Source: Ureibacillus manganicus DSM 26584 (lineage in GTDB: Bacteria; Bacillota; Bacilli; Bacillales_A; Planococcaceae). From it: 64,000 bases of DNA. Below, piece by piece: positions 44,147 through 55,169 of this stretch (position 1 is its first letter; the number at the start of each line of letters is the position of its first letter). The stretch lies in assembly GCF_000772945.1 (NCBI RefSeq), contig NZ_JPVN01000004.1:161718-225717 (forward strand), in the 5' to 3' direction. A program made the position numbers and the translations under genes. The notes beneath the pieces are model-generated. The model was not told where the DNA came from and did no database searches. It was given only the letters and a program-made list of their open reading frames with translations.

Positions 44147-46045
44147 TTATTCGTTACTTACTCGAGCAATTTTCCCTTGCTCTATATAAACGAGGAGAAT
44201 CGAAATGTCTGCAGGATTTACACCTGAAATTCGAGACGCTTGTGCAATTGACAATGGACGAACTTCTTTTAACTTTTCACGTGCTTCAGTTGCTAAGCTT
44301 GAAATATCATCATAATCGATATTTTCAGGTATTTTCTTTTCTTCCATTTTATGAAGTTTCTCAACTTGCTGTAGAGCTTTTTGAATATATCCTTCATATT
44401 TAAGCTGAATTTCAATTTGTTCTTTAACTTCATCGCTTAACTCAACATCTGAAGGTGTTAGTGAAGCAACTAAATTATAGTTCATTTCTGTTCGTTTCAC
44501 TAAATCTGCAGCACGAATACCATCCTTTAGTTCTGTTCCACCAACAGATCGGATCAAACTTTGTGTTGTTTCATTTGGTTTAATAATCGTTTCACGAAGG
44601 CGATTGATTTCAGTTTCGATTTGTTCTTTTTTCGTTAAATATTTAGAATAACGATCTTCTGAAATCATTCCTAATTCATAACCTAGTTCTGTTAAACGTA
44701 AATCTGCATTATCATGACGAAGTAGCAAACGGTATTCCGCTCGAGATGTTAGTAAACGATATGGTTCATTCGTTCCTTTTGTTACTAAATCATCAATCAG
44801 TACCCCTATATAGCCTTCAGAACGTTTTAGAATTACTTCTTCTTTTCCGAATATTCTTCTAGCCGCATTAATACCAGCCATGATCCCTTGACCCGCAGCT
44901 TCTTCATAACCACTTGTTCCATTAATTTGACCAGCAGTATATAGGTTTTTAATATGCTTTGTTTCAAGTGTTGGCCAAAGTTGAGTTGGTACTACTGCAT
45001 CATATTCGATTGCATAACCAGCACGCATCATTTGTGCATTTTCTAAACCTGGAACCGTTTTTAACATTAGTTGTTGAATGTCTTCAGGTAAACTAGTTGA
45101 TAATCCTTGAACATATACCTCATCTGTTTCGCGACCTTCTGGCTCTAAGAAGATTTGGTGTCTTGGCTTATCGTTAAAACGAACAACTTTCGTTTCGATT
45201 GATGGGCAATAACGTGGCCCAGGTCCAGTGACTAAACCTGTAAACATAGGCGCTTTATCTAAATTGTTATTAATAATTTCATGTGTTTCTAAACTTGTAT
45301 AAGTTAACCAACAAGGTAATTGGTCTAATATAAATTCAGTTGTTTCAAAACTAAAAGCACGTGGCTCAGTATCACCTGGTTGGATTTCCGTTTTGCTATA
45401 GTCAATCGTTTTACCATTAATACGCGGAGGTGTTCCGGTTTTAAATCTAACCATATCAAATCCTAGTTCAAGTAAATTGTCAGCTAGTTTCAGTGATGGT
45501 CTTGTATTATTTGGACCGCTAGAATATTTCAAGTCACCTAATATTATTTCCCCGCGCAAATAAGTTCCTGTAGTAATGATGACCGTTTTTGCTCTGTAAA
45601 TTGCACCAGTTTGGGTAATAACACCTTTCACTTCACCGTCTTCTACAATTAACTCATCCACCATTGCTTGGTAAATTGTTAAATTTTCTTCTGCCTCTAA
45701 AATACGTTTCACTTCGCGTTGATAAAGAACTTTATCTGCCTGTGCACGTAAAGCACGAACTGCAGGGCCTTTTCCTGTGTTTAGCATGCGCATTTGTATG
45801 TGGGTTTTATCTATTACTTTCCCCATAAGTCCGCCTAATGCATCAATTTCGCGGACAACTATACCTTTTGCTGGTCCTCCAATTGAAGGATTACATGGCA
45901 TAAAGGCAATCATATCTATATTAATCGTTAACATAAGTGTTTTCGCACCCATTTTACTAGCTGCATATGCTGCTTCTGCACCAGCATGACCAGCGCCGAT
46001 TACTACACAATCAAACGTACCAGCTTCATAAGTTGTCGTTGTCAT
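44147..46045 (-). CDS. mnmG: tRNA uridine-5-carboxymethylaminomethyl modification enzyme MnmG (GidA)
   Basis: 632 aa. FAD-binding motif '[20 protein letters not shown]', '[20 protein letters not shown]', '[17 protein letters not shown]' and '[20 protein letters not shown]'. With MnmE it modifies U34 of tRNAs reading NNA/NNG codons. C-terminal helical domain binds MnmE and tRNA ('[20 protein letters not shown]'). It lies 163 bases after mnmE in the conserved order. Confidence 0.97.
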   Translation of the reverse strand: MTTTTYEAGTFDCVVIGAGHAGAEAAYAASKMGAKTLMLTINIDMIAFMPCNPSIGGPAKGIVVREIDALGGLMGKVIDKTHIQMRMLNTGKGPAVRALRAQADKVLYQREVKRILEAEENLTIYQAMVDELIVEDGEVKGVITQTGAIYRAKTVIITTGTYLRGEIILGDLKYSSGPNNTRPSLKLADNLLELGFDMVRFKTGTPPRINGKTIDYSKTEIQPGDTEPRAFSFETTEFILDQLPCWLTYTSLETHEIINNNLDKAPMFTGLVTGPGPRYCPSIETKVVRFNDKPRHQIFLEPEGRETDEVYVQGLSTSLPEDIQQLMLKTVPGLENAQMMRAGYAIEYDAVVPTQLWPTLETKHIKNLYTAGQINGTSGYEEAAGQGIMAGINAARRIFGKEEVILKRSEGYIGVLIDDLVTKGTNEPYRLLTSRAEYRLLLRHDNADLRLTELGYELGMISEDRYSKYLTKKEQIETEINRLRETIIKPNETTQSLIRSVGGTELKDGIRAADLVKRTEMNYNLVASLTPSDVELSDEVKEQIEIQLKYEGYIQKALQQVEKLHKMEEKKIPENIDYDDISSLATEAREKLKEVRPLSIAQASRISGVNPADISILLVYIEQGKIARVSNE

Positions 46046-46208
46046 GCTTTATCTTCCTCTCTATACATTAACTTATTTATTAATTTTCCCCACTTATCCT
46101 GTTTCCATCAACTTTTTATTTCATCCAGGGATAGTCTTTCACTTTAGAAAACCTTTAGACTTAATATTAAAGCTTGCGACAGTCACAAATGCACCAAGGC
46201 GCATTTGA

Positions 46209-47594
46209 TTATTTTCCTAAACAGAATTGAGAGAATAACTGATTTATTAAACTTTCTTGTACTGTGTCACCAACAATTTCACCTAATAGTTCCCAAGTTC
46301 TAGTTACATCAATTTGAACAATATCAACTGGTACTCCATTTTCAGCACCTTCAATTGCGTCACTAATTGTATCAAGCGCTTGATGTAATAATGAAATATG
46401 ACGTGTATTTGAAACATAGGTTAAATCATCTGATTCGATTTGTCCTTCAAAAAATAGAGCAGCAATGGCTTCTTCAAGCTCAATTACGCCTTCTTCTTTT
46501 AATAATGAAGTCGTGACTACTTTTCTTCCGTTCGCTAACTCTATGACCTTTTGCAGATCAATTTTTCTTGGAAGATCTGTTTTATTTACTACTACAATAA
46601 AATCCATCGATTGGATAGTTTCGAATAAACGCTCATCTTCAATAGAGAGTTCTTCAGCTGCATTTAAAACAAGTAATATTAAATCAGCCTCTTTTAATAC
46701 TTGACGGGATCTTTCTACCCCTATTCTTTCAACGATATCTTCAGTCTCACGAATACCTGCTGTGTCCACAAGTCGTAGTGGTACACCTCTTACGTTGACA
46801 TATTCCTCTATAATATCACGAGTTGTTCCAGCAATATCTGTGACAATTGCTTTATTTTCTTGAACTAAACTATTTAATAAGGATGATTTCCCAACGTTTG
46901 GCCTTCCTAATATAACAGTAGATAAGCCTTCACGTAAAATCTTCCCTTGGGATGAAGTTTGTAAAAGTTTTTTTATTTCTTCACGCACCCAAGAGCATTT
47001 TTCTAGTAATACCGGGATTGTCATTTCTTCTACATCATCATATTCAGGATAATCTATATTTACTTCAACTTGTGCCAAAGTCTCGATTAATGCTTGTCGC
47101 AATTGGTCAATCAGTTTTGAAAGCTTGCCATCCATTTGCCCAAGAGCAACATTCATCGCTCGATCAGTTTTTGCACGAATTAAATCCATTACTGCCTCAG
47201 CCTGCGATAAATCAATACGTCCATTTAAAAATGCTCTTTTTGTAAATTCGCCAGGTTCTGCTAGTCTCGCACCAGTTCGTAATACTAACTGCAACACTCG
47301 ATTGACTGAAACAATACCACCATGACAATTTATTTCTACAACATCTTCTCTCGTAAAAGTTTTTGGACCGCGCATTAACGATACCATTACTTCTTCTACT
47401 ACCTCATTGGTTGTAGGATCTATTAAATGCCCATAATGGATTGTATGTGATTTTTCATCAGCTAGCTTTTTACCATTTGGTGACTTATATATTTTATCAG
47501 AAATTCTTACTGCTTCATCTCCACTTAACCGAACGATAGCAATAGCTCCTTCGCCCATTGGCGTGGATATCGCAGCAATTGTATCAAAATCCAT
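46209..47594 (-). CDS. mnmE: tRNA modification GTPase MnmE (TrmE)
   Basis: 461 aa. N-terminal folate-binding domain ('[20 protein letters not shown]', '[20 protein letters not shown]'), helical domain and GTPase with '[20 protein letters not shown]', '[14 protein letters not shown]', 'NKTD', and the C-terminal 'QFCLGK' that carries the essential Cys (CxGK). It partners MnmG in U34 modification. Start ATG 47594, with AGGAGGAG upstream. The gap of 483 bases upstream carries DnaA boxes. Confidence 0.97.
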   Translation of the reverse strand: MDFDTIAAISTPMGEGAIAIVRLSGDEAVRISDKIYKSPNGKKLADEKSHTIHYGHLIDPTTNEVVEEVMVSLMRGPKTFTREDVVEINCHGGIVSVNRVLQLVLRTGARLAEPGEFTKRAFLNGRIDLSQAEAVMDLIRAKTDRAMNVALGQMDGKLSKLIDQLRQALIETLAQVEVNIDYPEYDDVEEMTIPVLLEKCSWVREEIKKLLQTSSQGKILREGLSTVILGRPNVGKSSLLNSLVQENKAIVTDIAGTTRDIIEEYVNVRGVPLRLVDTAGIRETEDIVERIGVERSRQVLKEADLILLVLNAAEELSIEDERLFETIQSMDFIVVVNKTDLPRKIDLQKVIELANGRKVVTTSLLKEEGVIELEEAIAALFFEGQIESDDLTYVSNTRHISLLHQALDTISDAIEGAENGVPVDIVQIDVTRTWELLGEIVGDTVQESLINQLFSQFCLGK

Positions 47595-47666
47595 TTAGTC
47601 TCTCCTCCTATAATCAGTTTAAAATCTTATACACAATTTATAGTAACTAAAAATTTTTATCGTTAT

Positions 47667-47970
47667 TTATCCACAAGGGGATAAGTATTTTCAAAGATGA
47701 TTTACTAACAATTTAGAGTAACATATTTTTGGTGAATACGGAAGTAAAGCAATTTTCCACATGTGGATAAACGACTCCATCCCTTCTGGAAAGTTGTCCC
47801 CATTTAACTTTTTAAGTTCTTCTGCTGGCGAAATCTATATACGACATATTAATAATTAAGTGCAAATTTCACATAATTCCAGTTATGTCGTGTGTCATTT
47901 TCGTTGAAGTAGAAATTGTTGAGTTTTTTACTGCTCTACATGAACTTTCAATACGTGAACTTTATCCACA
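47667..47970. promoter_or_regulatory. DnaA boxes upstream of mnmE
   Basis: Perfect TTATCCACA at 47667-47675, inverted at 47762-47770 and at 47962-47970, with the near-match TTTTCCACA at 47753-47761 forming a palindrome with the second. The 47595-48077 gap holds no gene beyond these and the terminator at 48032-48070. Confidence 0.55.
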
Positions 47971-48031
47971 ATGTGCGATTAAAGTGTTAATTTATACATG
48001 ATAGATTTCCAGTTTAAATACCACAGTATAT

Positions 48032-48070
48032 AAAAAGAGCTACATAGTCGGTGTCTATGTAACTCTTTTT
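48032..48070 (-). terminator. Terminator after the GGDEF-EAL gene
   Basis: AAAAAGAGCTACATAG (48032-48047) pairs with CTATGTAACTCTTTTT (48055-48070). The flanking A and T runs allow termination on the minus strand. Confidence 0.85.
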
Positions 48071-48077
48071 AATTTGA

Positions 48078-50501
48078 TTATATTTTTAGCAAAAATTTTT
48101 CTTCAAATTCTACTATAGGACATGGTTTACCGAAAAAGTACCCTTGGATATATGTACAATTTTGTTCCATTAAATATTCTAATTCTTCTTTAGTTTCAAC
48201 ACCTTCTGCTATGACATCAAGTTTTAGATGCTGAGCCACTTTAATCATAGCTGTTGTGATTCCCGCATTCTCTGAATAAGATGAAATATTTTGTATAAAG
48301 GAACGGTCAATTTTAACTCCATCCAATTGAAATGTTTTTAAGTAATTAAAGGATGAGTATCCTGTTCCAAAATCATCAATATAAACTTTGACACCCATAT
48401 CCTTTAATTCGCTTAAAGTGTGCAGAACAATTTCTTCGTTTCGCATTATCGAGTTTTCAGTAATCTCAATCTCCAACCATTTTCCTTCTAATTGATATTC
48501 ATTTAATAGTTCCCTTATTTCACTTGAAAAGTTATGTTGTAAAAAACGTTGTGAACTAATGTTTACGCTAATTGGGATCATTGGTACATTTGCTTCTCTC
48601 CATGCAACTAATTGTTCACATACTCTTTTTTTCATCCACTTTCCAATTGGAATAATTAGACCTGATTCTTCAGCTAACGGAATAAATTCCCCTGGTGGAA
48701 CTAAACCAATTTCAGGATGTTGCCAACGGATCAATGCTTCTGCACTTATCGTTTTACCAGTAATTGCATCTACACGTGGTTGGAAATAGGCAATAAATTC
48801 ATCATTTAAGATAGCTTTTCTTAAATCTCTTTCCATAAAGAAGGATTGTTCTTGGCGTTTATTCATGGACGTTTCATAAATTTGATACATGTTTCGTCCT
48901 AATTCTTTAGATTTATATAGTGCAATATCGGCTTTTTTCAATAATTCTACTTCATTATTTCCACCTGATGGATAAATACTGATCCCAATACTCGCTGTAG
49001 TAAATATTTCATGCCCTTCGATGAATAATGGTTTTGATATAAAATCTAATAACTTTTGCGCATAGTGAATTACTTCTGTTTCTGACTGAATTTCAGTAAA
49101 AAGAACCATAAATTCATCGCCGCCCATACGAGCCGTATAATGTTTTCCTTTTTCTAGTTTTCTCTCGATACGTGCTGCTACACGATTTAAGAGTTGGTCT
49201 CCAATATAATGACCTAGTGTATCATTAATCGATTTAAAACGATCCAAATCTATAAAAAGAACTGCAAATTGTTCACTGGTCGTTTGTGCATTTATTAGTG
49301 TTTCTTTTATTTTTTGTTCCATCCATCTTCTATTTGGCAGCCTTGTTAATTCATCGTGATGTGCTAAATAAGCATTTGTTTCTTGTTTTTTCTTTTCTTC
49401 TGTAATATCTTTACCAATTGAATATACACCTTCAATTTGATTATCAATGATGATTGGTAGTAATGTTACACTCAAATATCTTTTATCATATGGTTTATTT
49501 TTCACTTCAAATTCGAAAAACTGTATCTCACCTTTTAGAGCCTTATCAAAATAGTATTGAATTACATTTCTTTCTTCTTCAACCGTAGCCTCTATCACAG
49601 TAGTTTTGCCAAGATTGTCACTTGTGAAATCCAACATCTCCATTGTTTTCGGATTCATTGCAATAATTCGGCCTTCTTTGTCTAATGTCGTAATGTATTC
49701 GTTACTATAATTTATCAATGATTGGTATTGGACTTGATTTAATTTAAATTCCCGTTGTGCAGTTCTTAACTCAGTTACATCTTCGACAGTACCAATAATC
49801 TCAGTAACTTCATTGCCTTGCTTAATGGGACTTGCAGTGACATTAACAAGTTTGCCATTTAACTCAATTTCATAATTGACTCTACTTCCTGCAAATGCTT
49901 TTTGATAGCTTTCATTTTTTAATTTAGCAATTTCCATTGGGAAGACTTCAAAAGGAGATTTATTTACTATAATTGATGAATTTGCGCCAATTTTGTCCAT
50001 CATTTTACCTAAAGACATTGTATAGTATAGATTTCCATCTTCGTTTTTGCGTAATTTAAAAATACCGATTTGGAGGTTCTCTGCCATGTTATTATAATTA
50101 TCTTTTGATTGTATGATGGCCTCTAGTTTTTTGTTATATAAATTTAACTGTGGATTAATCCCTATTTCTTCATGAACTTCATTTAGATGAAGCACCTCAT
50201 ATATTTCTTCGTCGACCGTGATAAAGTATGATTTAATATCTACCGCAAAAAATTGAAAATCTTTTTTAATAGCTATGTATGGTGATTTAGTTTCATTGTG
50301 ATTTAGTTTTTGGTAGTTAGGAATCAATATATTAATAGAATTTACTTCAAAATTACCATCTGTATAAAAAAACGTATTTTTAGCGGTATCATTTAGAAAA
50401 AGAATCGTTCCAAAACTATTAACGACAATGATACTTTCTGGTTCTCTCTTTACTTTCTGGTAGAATTGTTCAATATACTTGTAATCCCTTTGCTTATCCA
50501 T
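48078..50501 (-). CDS. PAS-GGDEF-EAL cyclic-di-GMP signalling protein
   Basis: 807 aa, cytoplasmic (no membrane segment). Three PAS-like domains (about 15-110, 130-250 and 255-375, with 'NKSPFEVFPMEIAKLKNESY' and 'NYSNEYITTLDKEGRIIAMN'), then GGDEF with an intact active site 'ARMGGDEFMVLF' and EAL with 'ISAEALIRWQHPEIGLVPPG' and 'VYIDDFGTGYSSFNYLKTF'. Both cyclase and phosphodiesterase signatures look complete, so it may make and degrade c-di-GMP. It lies between mnmE and khpB, an insertion into the usual mnmE-jag-yidC order. Its ligand is not known. Confidence 0.9.
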   Translation of the reverse strand: MDKQRDYKYIEQFYQKVKREPESIIVVNSFGTILFLNDTAKNTFFYTDGNFEVNSINILIPNYQKLNHNETKSPYIAIKKDFQFFAVDIKSYFITVDEEIYEVLHLNEVHEEIGINPQLNLYNKKLEAIIQSKDNYNNMAENLQIGIFKLRKNEDGNLYYTMSLGKMMDKIGANSSIIVNKSPFEVFPMEIAKLKNESYQKAFAGSRVNYEIELNGKLVNVTASPIKQGNEVTEIIGTVEDVTELRTAQREFKLNQVQYQSLINYSNEYITTLDKEGRIIAMNPKTMEMLDFTSDNLGKTTVIEATVEEERNVIQYYFDKALKGEIQFFEFEVKNKPYDKRYLSVTLLPIIIDNQIEGVYSIGKDITEEKKKQETNAYLAHHDELTRLPNRRWMEQKIKETLINAQTTSEQFAVLFIDLDRFKSINDTLGHYIGDQLLNRVAARIERKLEKGKHYTARMGGDEFMVLFTEIQSETEVIHYAQKLLDFISKPLFIEGHEIFTTASIGISIYPSGGNNEVELLKKADIALYKSKELGRNMYQIYETSMNKRQEQSFFMERDLRKAILNDEFIAYFQPRVDAITGKTISAEALIRWQHPEIGLVPPGEFIPLAEESGLIIPIGKWMKKRVCEQLVAWREANVPMIPISVNISSQRFLQHNFSSEIRELLNEYQLEGKWLEIEITENSIMRNEEIVLHTLSELKDMGVKVYIDDFGTGYSSFNYLKTFQLDGVKIDRSFIQNISSYSENAGITTAMIKVAQHLKLDVIAEGVETKEELEYLMEQNCTYIQGYFFGKPCPIVEFEEKFLLKI

Positions 50502-50697
50502 ATAATCATCACCATTGAGTTGTATTTTTTAGTAGATTTTTACTATTCATATACTACTATTTATTAATTTAATTTTCTTTATTTTAGCATAACCTTAATC
50601 TACTATACTTTATTTTTTATATTACGAATTATATTGGTGTGAGAAGGAAAAATGAAGGGTTTTTATTAATGGATGGTGCAACATCTATTGGTATTAA

Positions 50698-50731
50698 AAA
50701 AGGCAAAACTACACGAATAGTTTTGCCTTTT
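50698..50731 (-). terminator. Terminator after khpB
   Basis: AAAGGCAAAACTA (50699-50711) pairs with TAGTTTTGCCTTT (50718-50730); T-rich on the minus strand. Confidence 0.8.
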
Positions 50732-50737
50732 ACATTA

Positions 50738-51529
50738 TTATTTTAGTGGTTCTATCACCAAATAGCGATTTGGTTCTGATCCTTCAGAATAGGTTTCAAT
50801 ATCAATACGATTTGCTAATGCATTATGAATGATTTTTCTCTCATAAGATGGCATTGGCTCGAACGCTACCTTTCTACCCGTTCGAACAGCTTTATCGGCC
50901 ATTCGATCAGCTAAGTTTTCTAGTGTAGATTGGCGTCGTTCACGGTAATTTTCCACATCTATTGATAGAGAAATAAATGTTTTTGCAACATTATTTATCA
51001 CTAGTTGCGTTAATTGTTGCAAAGCGTTTAAAGTAGCACCATGCTTACCAATTAATAAAGCAGCCTTTTCACTCTCAAGTTTGAATAATAAACGTTTTCC
51101 TTCATATTCAGTTTGAATTTTTAAATCATGGATGTCCATTTCTTTTGCAATATCCAGAATATATTGTTTTGCTTTTTCAACTGGGTCATCCTCTTGATTT
51201 TCCACACTGTTTTCTACTTCGGTTTCGCTTAGTTCACTTGTTTGAACAGCTTGTTCAACTGCAGGTGCTTCTTCTTTTTCTTTTGAATCTGTGATCTCAA
51301 TTAACTTTTCTTTTGTAGGTTGAACTACTTCTTCAGCTAATAATTCAATCTTTTCTTCTTCTTTTACAGTAACTCGTAATTCAGCTGGTTTTGCACCAAA
51401 ACCTAAAAATCCTTTTTTACCTTCTTGTAAAACTTCAACATCTACTTGATCGCGTGTTACCCCAAGTTTCTGTAACGCTAAGTGAAGCGCTTCCTCTACG
51501 TTTGCGCCTATTTGCGTAATTTGTTTCAC
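50738..51529 (-). CDS. khpB: RNA-binding protein KhpB (Jag/EloR)
   Basis: 263 aa: Jag_N ('NVEEALHLALQKLGVTRDQV', 'GKKGFLGFGAKPAELRV'), an acidic linker (about 75-115), a KH domain ('ALLIGKHGATLNALQQLTQL') and an R3H domain ('PSYERKIIHNAL'). It binds RNA with KhpA and influences cell elongation and cell-wall synthesis. The start is GTG 51529 with GGAGGAG upstream; the gene overlaps yidC by 4 bases. Confidence 0.94.
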   Translation of the reverse strand: MKQITQIGANVEEALHLALQKLGVTRDQVDVEVLQEGKKGFLGFGAKPAELRVTVKEEEKIELLAEEVVQPTKEKLIEITDSKEKEEAPAVEQAVQTSELSETEVENSVENQEDDPVEKAKQYILDIAKEMDIHDLKIQTEYEGKRLLFKLESEKAALLIGKHGATLNALQQLTQLVINNVAKTFISLSIDVENYRERRQSTLENLADRMADKAVRTGRKVAFEPMPSYERKIIHNALANRIDIETYSEGSEPNRYLVIEPLK

Positions 51530-52296
51530 TTTTTCGCTCCTCCCGTTGTAGCAGCTTCTTTGTTTTTATTCCAAGGTTTATAAATTGCAAGGTTTTGTAA
51601 TACTGATACGATATTTCCGACAACCCAATATAATGATAATGCGGCTGGTAAAACTATACCGAAACCTACGATCATTAATGGCATGATGTACATCATAACC
51701 TTCATTTGAGGGTTGTCCATTGCTGGTCCAGTCATTAATACAACATATTGAATTAGACCTGCTAGTATTGCTAGTACAATACTTGGTTCTCCAAGTGGGA
51801 ATACTAAAAATGTTCCTAATGGGAATAAATCTGGTGTTGCGTTCATACGGCTAATTGCATGATAGAAACCAATTAAAATTGGCATTTGAATTAAAATTGG
51901 TAAACATCCAGCTAGAGGGTTTACACCAGCAGTTTGCATTAACGCCATCATTTCTTGTTGGTACTTTTGTTGAGTAATGGCATCTTTTGAAGCGTATTTC
52001 TGTTGTAATTCCTTCAATTTTGGTTGAATCTCTTGCATTTTTTTAGAGCTTTTAACTTGTTTAATTGTTAATGGAAGAACTACTATACGAATAATAATTG
52101 TTACAGCAATAATTCCTAAACCATAAGAACCTAATAAATCTGCAAAGAATTTTATGAATGAAACTAATGGCCAAACGATAAATTCATTCCAGAATCCTTT
52201 ACTTTCTGCCGAAATTGGCTGATCAAATTCTGTACAACCTGATAGCAATAAGACTACAGATACTAGTAACAGAATCATCCAAAAATTTTTCTTCAA
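51526..52296 (-). CDS. yidC: Membrane protein insertase YidC (SpoIIIJ/OxaA type)
   Basis: 256 aa from the TTG at 52296 (AGGAGG close by); a longer frame to 52323 runs through the ribosome site. Lipobox 'LLSGC' at about 15-20, so a lipoprotein. Five membrane segments; the hydrophilic groove region 'IIIRIVVLPLTIKQVKSSKK' and 'QTAGVNPLAGCLPILIQMPI' are typical. YidC inserts membrane proteins alone or with Sec; SpoIIIJ is needed for sporulation in B. subtilis. It overlaps khpB and lies 115 bases after rnpA. Confidence 0.95.
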   Translation of the reverse strand: MKKNFWMILLLVSVVLLLSGCTEFDQPISAESKGFWNEFIVWPLVSFIKFFADLLGSYGLGIIAVTIIIRIVVLPLTIKQVKSSKKMQEIQPKLKELQQKYASKDAITQQKYQQEMMALMQTAGVNPLAGCLPILIQMPILIGFYHAISRMNATPDLFPLGTFLVFPLGEPSIVLAILAGLIQYVVLMTGPAMDNPQMKVMMYIMPLMIVGFGIVLPAALSLYWVVGNIVSVLQNLAIYKPWNKNKEAATTGGAKK

Positions 52297-52410
52297 CCTT
52301 CTTCCTCCTAAAGCGCTATTCAATTTGTCAATATTTCTTTATTTTAGCTATTTTACCATGTGATGAATAACCACTTCTACTATTGTTTCTACAATACCAA
52401 TGAAAAGTTA

Positions 52411-52752
52411 CTATCTTTTTAATACTTTTGCTATTTTTAACACATGTTCTAAGCTTTTTTTCGTTTCATGAAAATCTAAAGTGGCCGCCGGAATTCTGGC
52501 GATAATAACATAGTCCATATCATGTTTTAGTTGATCTTTTAATTCTAAAAAAACCTGTCGAATATATCGTTTAACTTGTACACGTGTAACAGCTTTACCG
52601 ATTTTTTTACCTACTGATAAACCAATTCGAAACTCAGCTTGTCCCTCTTTTGGCAAACAGTAAATTACAAATTGACGATTTGCAAAGGATTTTCCTTTTT
52701 TAAAGACCAATTGGAAGTCCTCATTTTTTTTAACACGTTGTCTTTTTTTCAT
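52411..52752 (-). CDS. rnpA: Ribonuclease P protein component
   Basis: Start set at ATG 52752 (AGGTGA upstream) rather than an upstream in-frame ATG. 113 aa: '[20 protein letters not shown]', '[20 protein letters not shown]' and '[20 protein letters not shown]', with the RNR-like basic motif. It binds the RNase P RNA for tRNA 5' end maturation. It follows rpmH, but an intrinsic terminator lies between the two. Confidence 0.95.
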   Translation of the reverse strand: MKKRQRVKKNEDFQLVFKKGKSFANRQFVIYCLPKEGQAEFRIGLSVGKKIGKAVTRVQVKRYIRQVFLELKDQLKHDMDYVIIARIPAATLDFHETKKSLEHVLKIAKVLKR

Positions 52753-52833
52753 TCTTTCACCTATCCCTAGCTTCAAAAGTACAATAGGAACTTAATATTC
52801 TCTACTATTTAAAGCACAATAAAGAAAAAAAGA

Positions 52834-52853
52834 CCACTGATGAAGCTCAGTGG
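52834..52853 (-). terminator. Terminator between rpmH and rnpA
   Basis: CCACTGA (52834-52840) pairs with TCAGTGG (52847-52853), followed on the minus strand by TCTTTTTTTCTTT. It starts 3 bases after the rpmH stop and may uncouple rpmH and rnpA levels. Confidence 0.75.
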
Positions 52854-52855
52854 AC

Positions 52856-52990
52856 TTATGCTGATAATACTTTTCTTCCTTTTTTACGACGAGCAGCAAT
52901 TACTTTACGACCGTTTTTTGTACTCATACGTGCACGGAAACCATGTACTTTACTATGTTTACGTTTTTTTGGTTGATACGTTCTTTTCAT
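52856..52990 (-). CDS. rpmH: 50S ribosomal protein bL34
   Basis: 44 aa, exact family length: '[20 protein letters not shown]' then '[20 protein letters not shown]' and VLSA. Very basic; binds 23S rRNA near the subunit base. Stop TAA at 52856-52858, start ATG 52990 with GGAGGTG upstream. Conserved neighbour of dnaA and oriC. Confidence 0.97.
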   Translation of the reverse strand: MKRTYQPKKRKHSKVHGFRARMSTKNGRKVIAARRKKGRKVLSA

Positions 52991-53175
52991 ATATATACAC
53001 CTCCAAATGAAAGTTTTTAGATCAAATTTACCTTGCCATATTTGAAGCTCATTGTTGTCTTGAGCTTACCACGCTGAAAGAAAGTTAATTTCATTCCAAC
53101 ATACAGACTCAAATATTATATATAAAATTCATCGACTATGTCAATCATTGAATTAGATTACATATTCTTTTTAAA

Positions 53176-53474
53176 TTATCCACAATATTGTACGCCATCT
53201 ATTCACAAGCTCTGTGTATAGTAGTTTACCCAAAAAAAAATATCCACAACACTTAATAACACCTTTTACACATACTCACCCTTGTGGAAAACTTTAAGGT
53301 GCATAAATATACATTGTGTGGATAAGTTTCTTCAACTATTGAAATGACTGTTCTTTTTTGTTACGATTATTGTGTTTTCTCTTGTGGAGTATTTTATTTA
53401 CATTTTAATTATCCACATTTGTTAATAACTTGTGGATAAAGTTTTACACTAGGTATGGATAATAGTTATCCACA
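53176..53474. other. oriC: oriC, upstream part (DnaA-box cluster before dnaA)
   Basis: DnaA boxes TTATCCACA at 53176-53184, 53409-53417 and 53466-53474, inverted (TGTGGATAA) at 53317-53325 and 53431-53439, and ATATCCACA at 53240-53248. They lie in the 665-base rpmH-dnaA gap, the incAB position in Bacillus. Bases 53475-53655 hold the dnaA promoter region and no gene. Confidence 0.92.
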
Positions 53475-53655
53475 GTATGTGATTTTGTGTAATAAATGAA
53501 AATATACATTGGAAATTTGAAATTTTTTATTCAGCAATTGGTAAAAAAATTTTGGATCGAACCTTGGCTGAAGCTGAATGAAGTTCATTATTGGCTAGGT
53601 TATCCAATTTAAAGCCAAGTGCATTGATTTTAATAAAAGTAAAGGAGACGAAAGC

Positions 53656-54999
53656 TTGGAACATTTAGAAGAATTATGGAACAATGTCCTGGCTCAAGTT
53701 GAACAAAAAATATCAAAACCAAGCTTTGAAACATGGTTAAAATCAACAAAATTGCTTTCATATAAAGGTACGAACGTAATTATTGCTGCACCAAATTCAT
53801 TTGCTCGCGATTGGTTAGAAAATCATTATGTACATTTAATCGCGGGAATATTAGCTGAATTAACGGGTGAAGACTTGTTGATCAAATTTGTTGTTCAAAA
53901 AGACCAGGGCGATGACGACTTTGAATTACCCGCTCCAATTATCCAAGCAAAAAATACAGATCATTACGATAGTTCTGCTGGAATGCTCAATCCGAAATAT
54001 ACGTTTGACACATTTGTAATTGGTGCCGGTAACCGGTTTGCTCACGCTGCATCTCTAGCAGTTGCTGAGGCACCTGCTAATGCCTACAACCCTTTCTTTA
54101 TATATGGTGGCGTTGGTTTAGGTAAAACACATTTAATGCATGCAATCGGACATTATGTATTAGAGCATAATCCTAATGCTAAAGTTGTATATCTCTCATC
54201 TGAGAAATTTACAAATGAGTTTATTAACTCAATCCGGGATAACAAGGCAGTAGATTTTAGAAATAAATATAGAAATGTTGATGTCTTGTTAATAGATGAT
54301 ATTCAGTTCCTTGCTGGAAAAGAATCAACTCAAGAAGAATTTTTCCATACTTTTAACACATTACACACTGAGTCAAAACAAATTGTTATCTCAAGTGATA
54401 GACCGCCAAAAGAAATCCCAACATTAGAAGATCGCCTACGTTCCCGTTTTGAATGGGGTTTAATAACTGATATTACACCCCCAGATTTAGAAACGCGGAT
54501 CGCCATTTTGCGTAAAAAAGCAAAAGCTGATGGACTAGATATACCTAACGAAGTAATGCACTACATTGCCAATCAAATCGATACGAACATTCGTGAATTA
54601 GAAGGCGCTTTAATAAGAGTTGTTGCTTTTTCTTCCCTAGTAAATCAAGATATTTCAGCTGAATTAGCGCAGCAGGCACTTAAAGATATCATTCCAAATT
54701 CTAAGCCGCGTATTATTACAATTCTTGATATTAAAGAAGTTGTTGGGGAGCACTATAACATTAAATTAGAGGACTTTTCGGCAAAACGACGCACAAAGCA
54801 AATTGCATTTCCTCGTCAAGTCGCTATGTACTTATCACGAGAATTGACAGACTTCTCATTACCGAAAATTGGGGAGGAGTTTGGTGGGCGAGATCATACA
54901 ACTGTTATTCACGCTCATGAAAAAATCGCCAAATTACTAAAAGACGATCAACAATTACAACAGGATATTAAACAAATTCGTAGTGTGTTAGGTAAATAA
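53656..54999 (+). CDS. dnaA: Chromosomal replication initiator protein DnaA
   Basis: 447 aa from TTG 53656, with GGAGACG upstream. Domain I ('[20 protein letters not shown]'), a short domain II, AAA+ domain III with Walker A '[13 protein letters not shown]', Walker B '[14 protein letters not shown]' and '[17 protein letters not shown]', then domain IV with the DnaA signature '[16 protein letters not shown]'. It opens oriC. DnaA boxes on both sides support autoregulation. Confidence 0.98.
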   Translation: MEHLEELWNNVLAQVEQKISKPSFETWLKSTKLLSYKGTNVIIAAPNSFARDWLENHYVHLIAGILAELTGEDLLIKFVVQKDQGDDDFELPAPIIQAKNTDHYDSSAGMLNPKYTFDTFVIGAGNRFAHAASLAVAEAPANAYNPFFIYGGVGLGKTHLMHAIGHYVLEHNPNAKVVYLSSEKFTNEFINSIRDNKAVDFRNKYRNVDVLLIDDIQFLAGKESTQEEFFHTFNTLHTESKQIVISSDRPPKEIPTLEDRLRSRFEWGLITDITPPDLETRIAILRKKAKADGLDIPNEVMHYIANQIDTNIRELEGALIRVVAFSSLVNQDISAELAQQALKDIIPNSKPRIITILDIKEVVGEHYNIKLEDFSAKRRTKQIAFPRQVAMYLSRELTDFSLPKIGEEFGGRDHTTVIHAHEKIAKLLKDDQQLQQDIKQIRSVLGK

Positions 55000-55002
55000 G
55001 CT

Positions 55003-55096
55003 TGTGGATAATCTGATAGAGTTCTCCCAGATTTACGAACATGTTATTAACATGTGGATAGATTGATTTCCTTAAGTGAAAATACACTTATCCACA
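55003..55096. other. oriC: oriC, downstream part (DnaA boxes between dnaA and dnaN)
   Basis: Boxes at 55003-55011 (TGTGGATAA), 55053-55061 (TGTGGATAG) and 55088-55096 (TTATCCACA), followed by AT-rich sequence up to 55165 that would serve as the unwinding region. This is the incC position, so the origin is bipartite as in B. subtilis. Confidence 0.88.
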
Positions 55097-55169
55097 AATC
55101 CACAGTGCCTACTACTATATCTATTAAAATCTTTTAAATAATATAATTAAATTAAGAGAGGTATAATGA

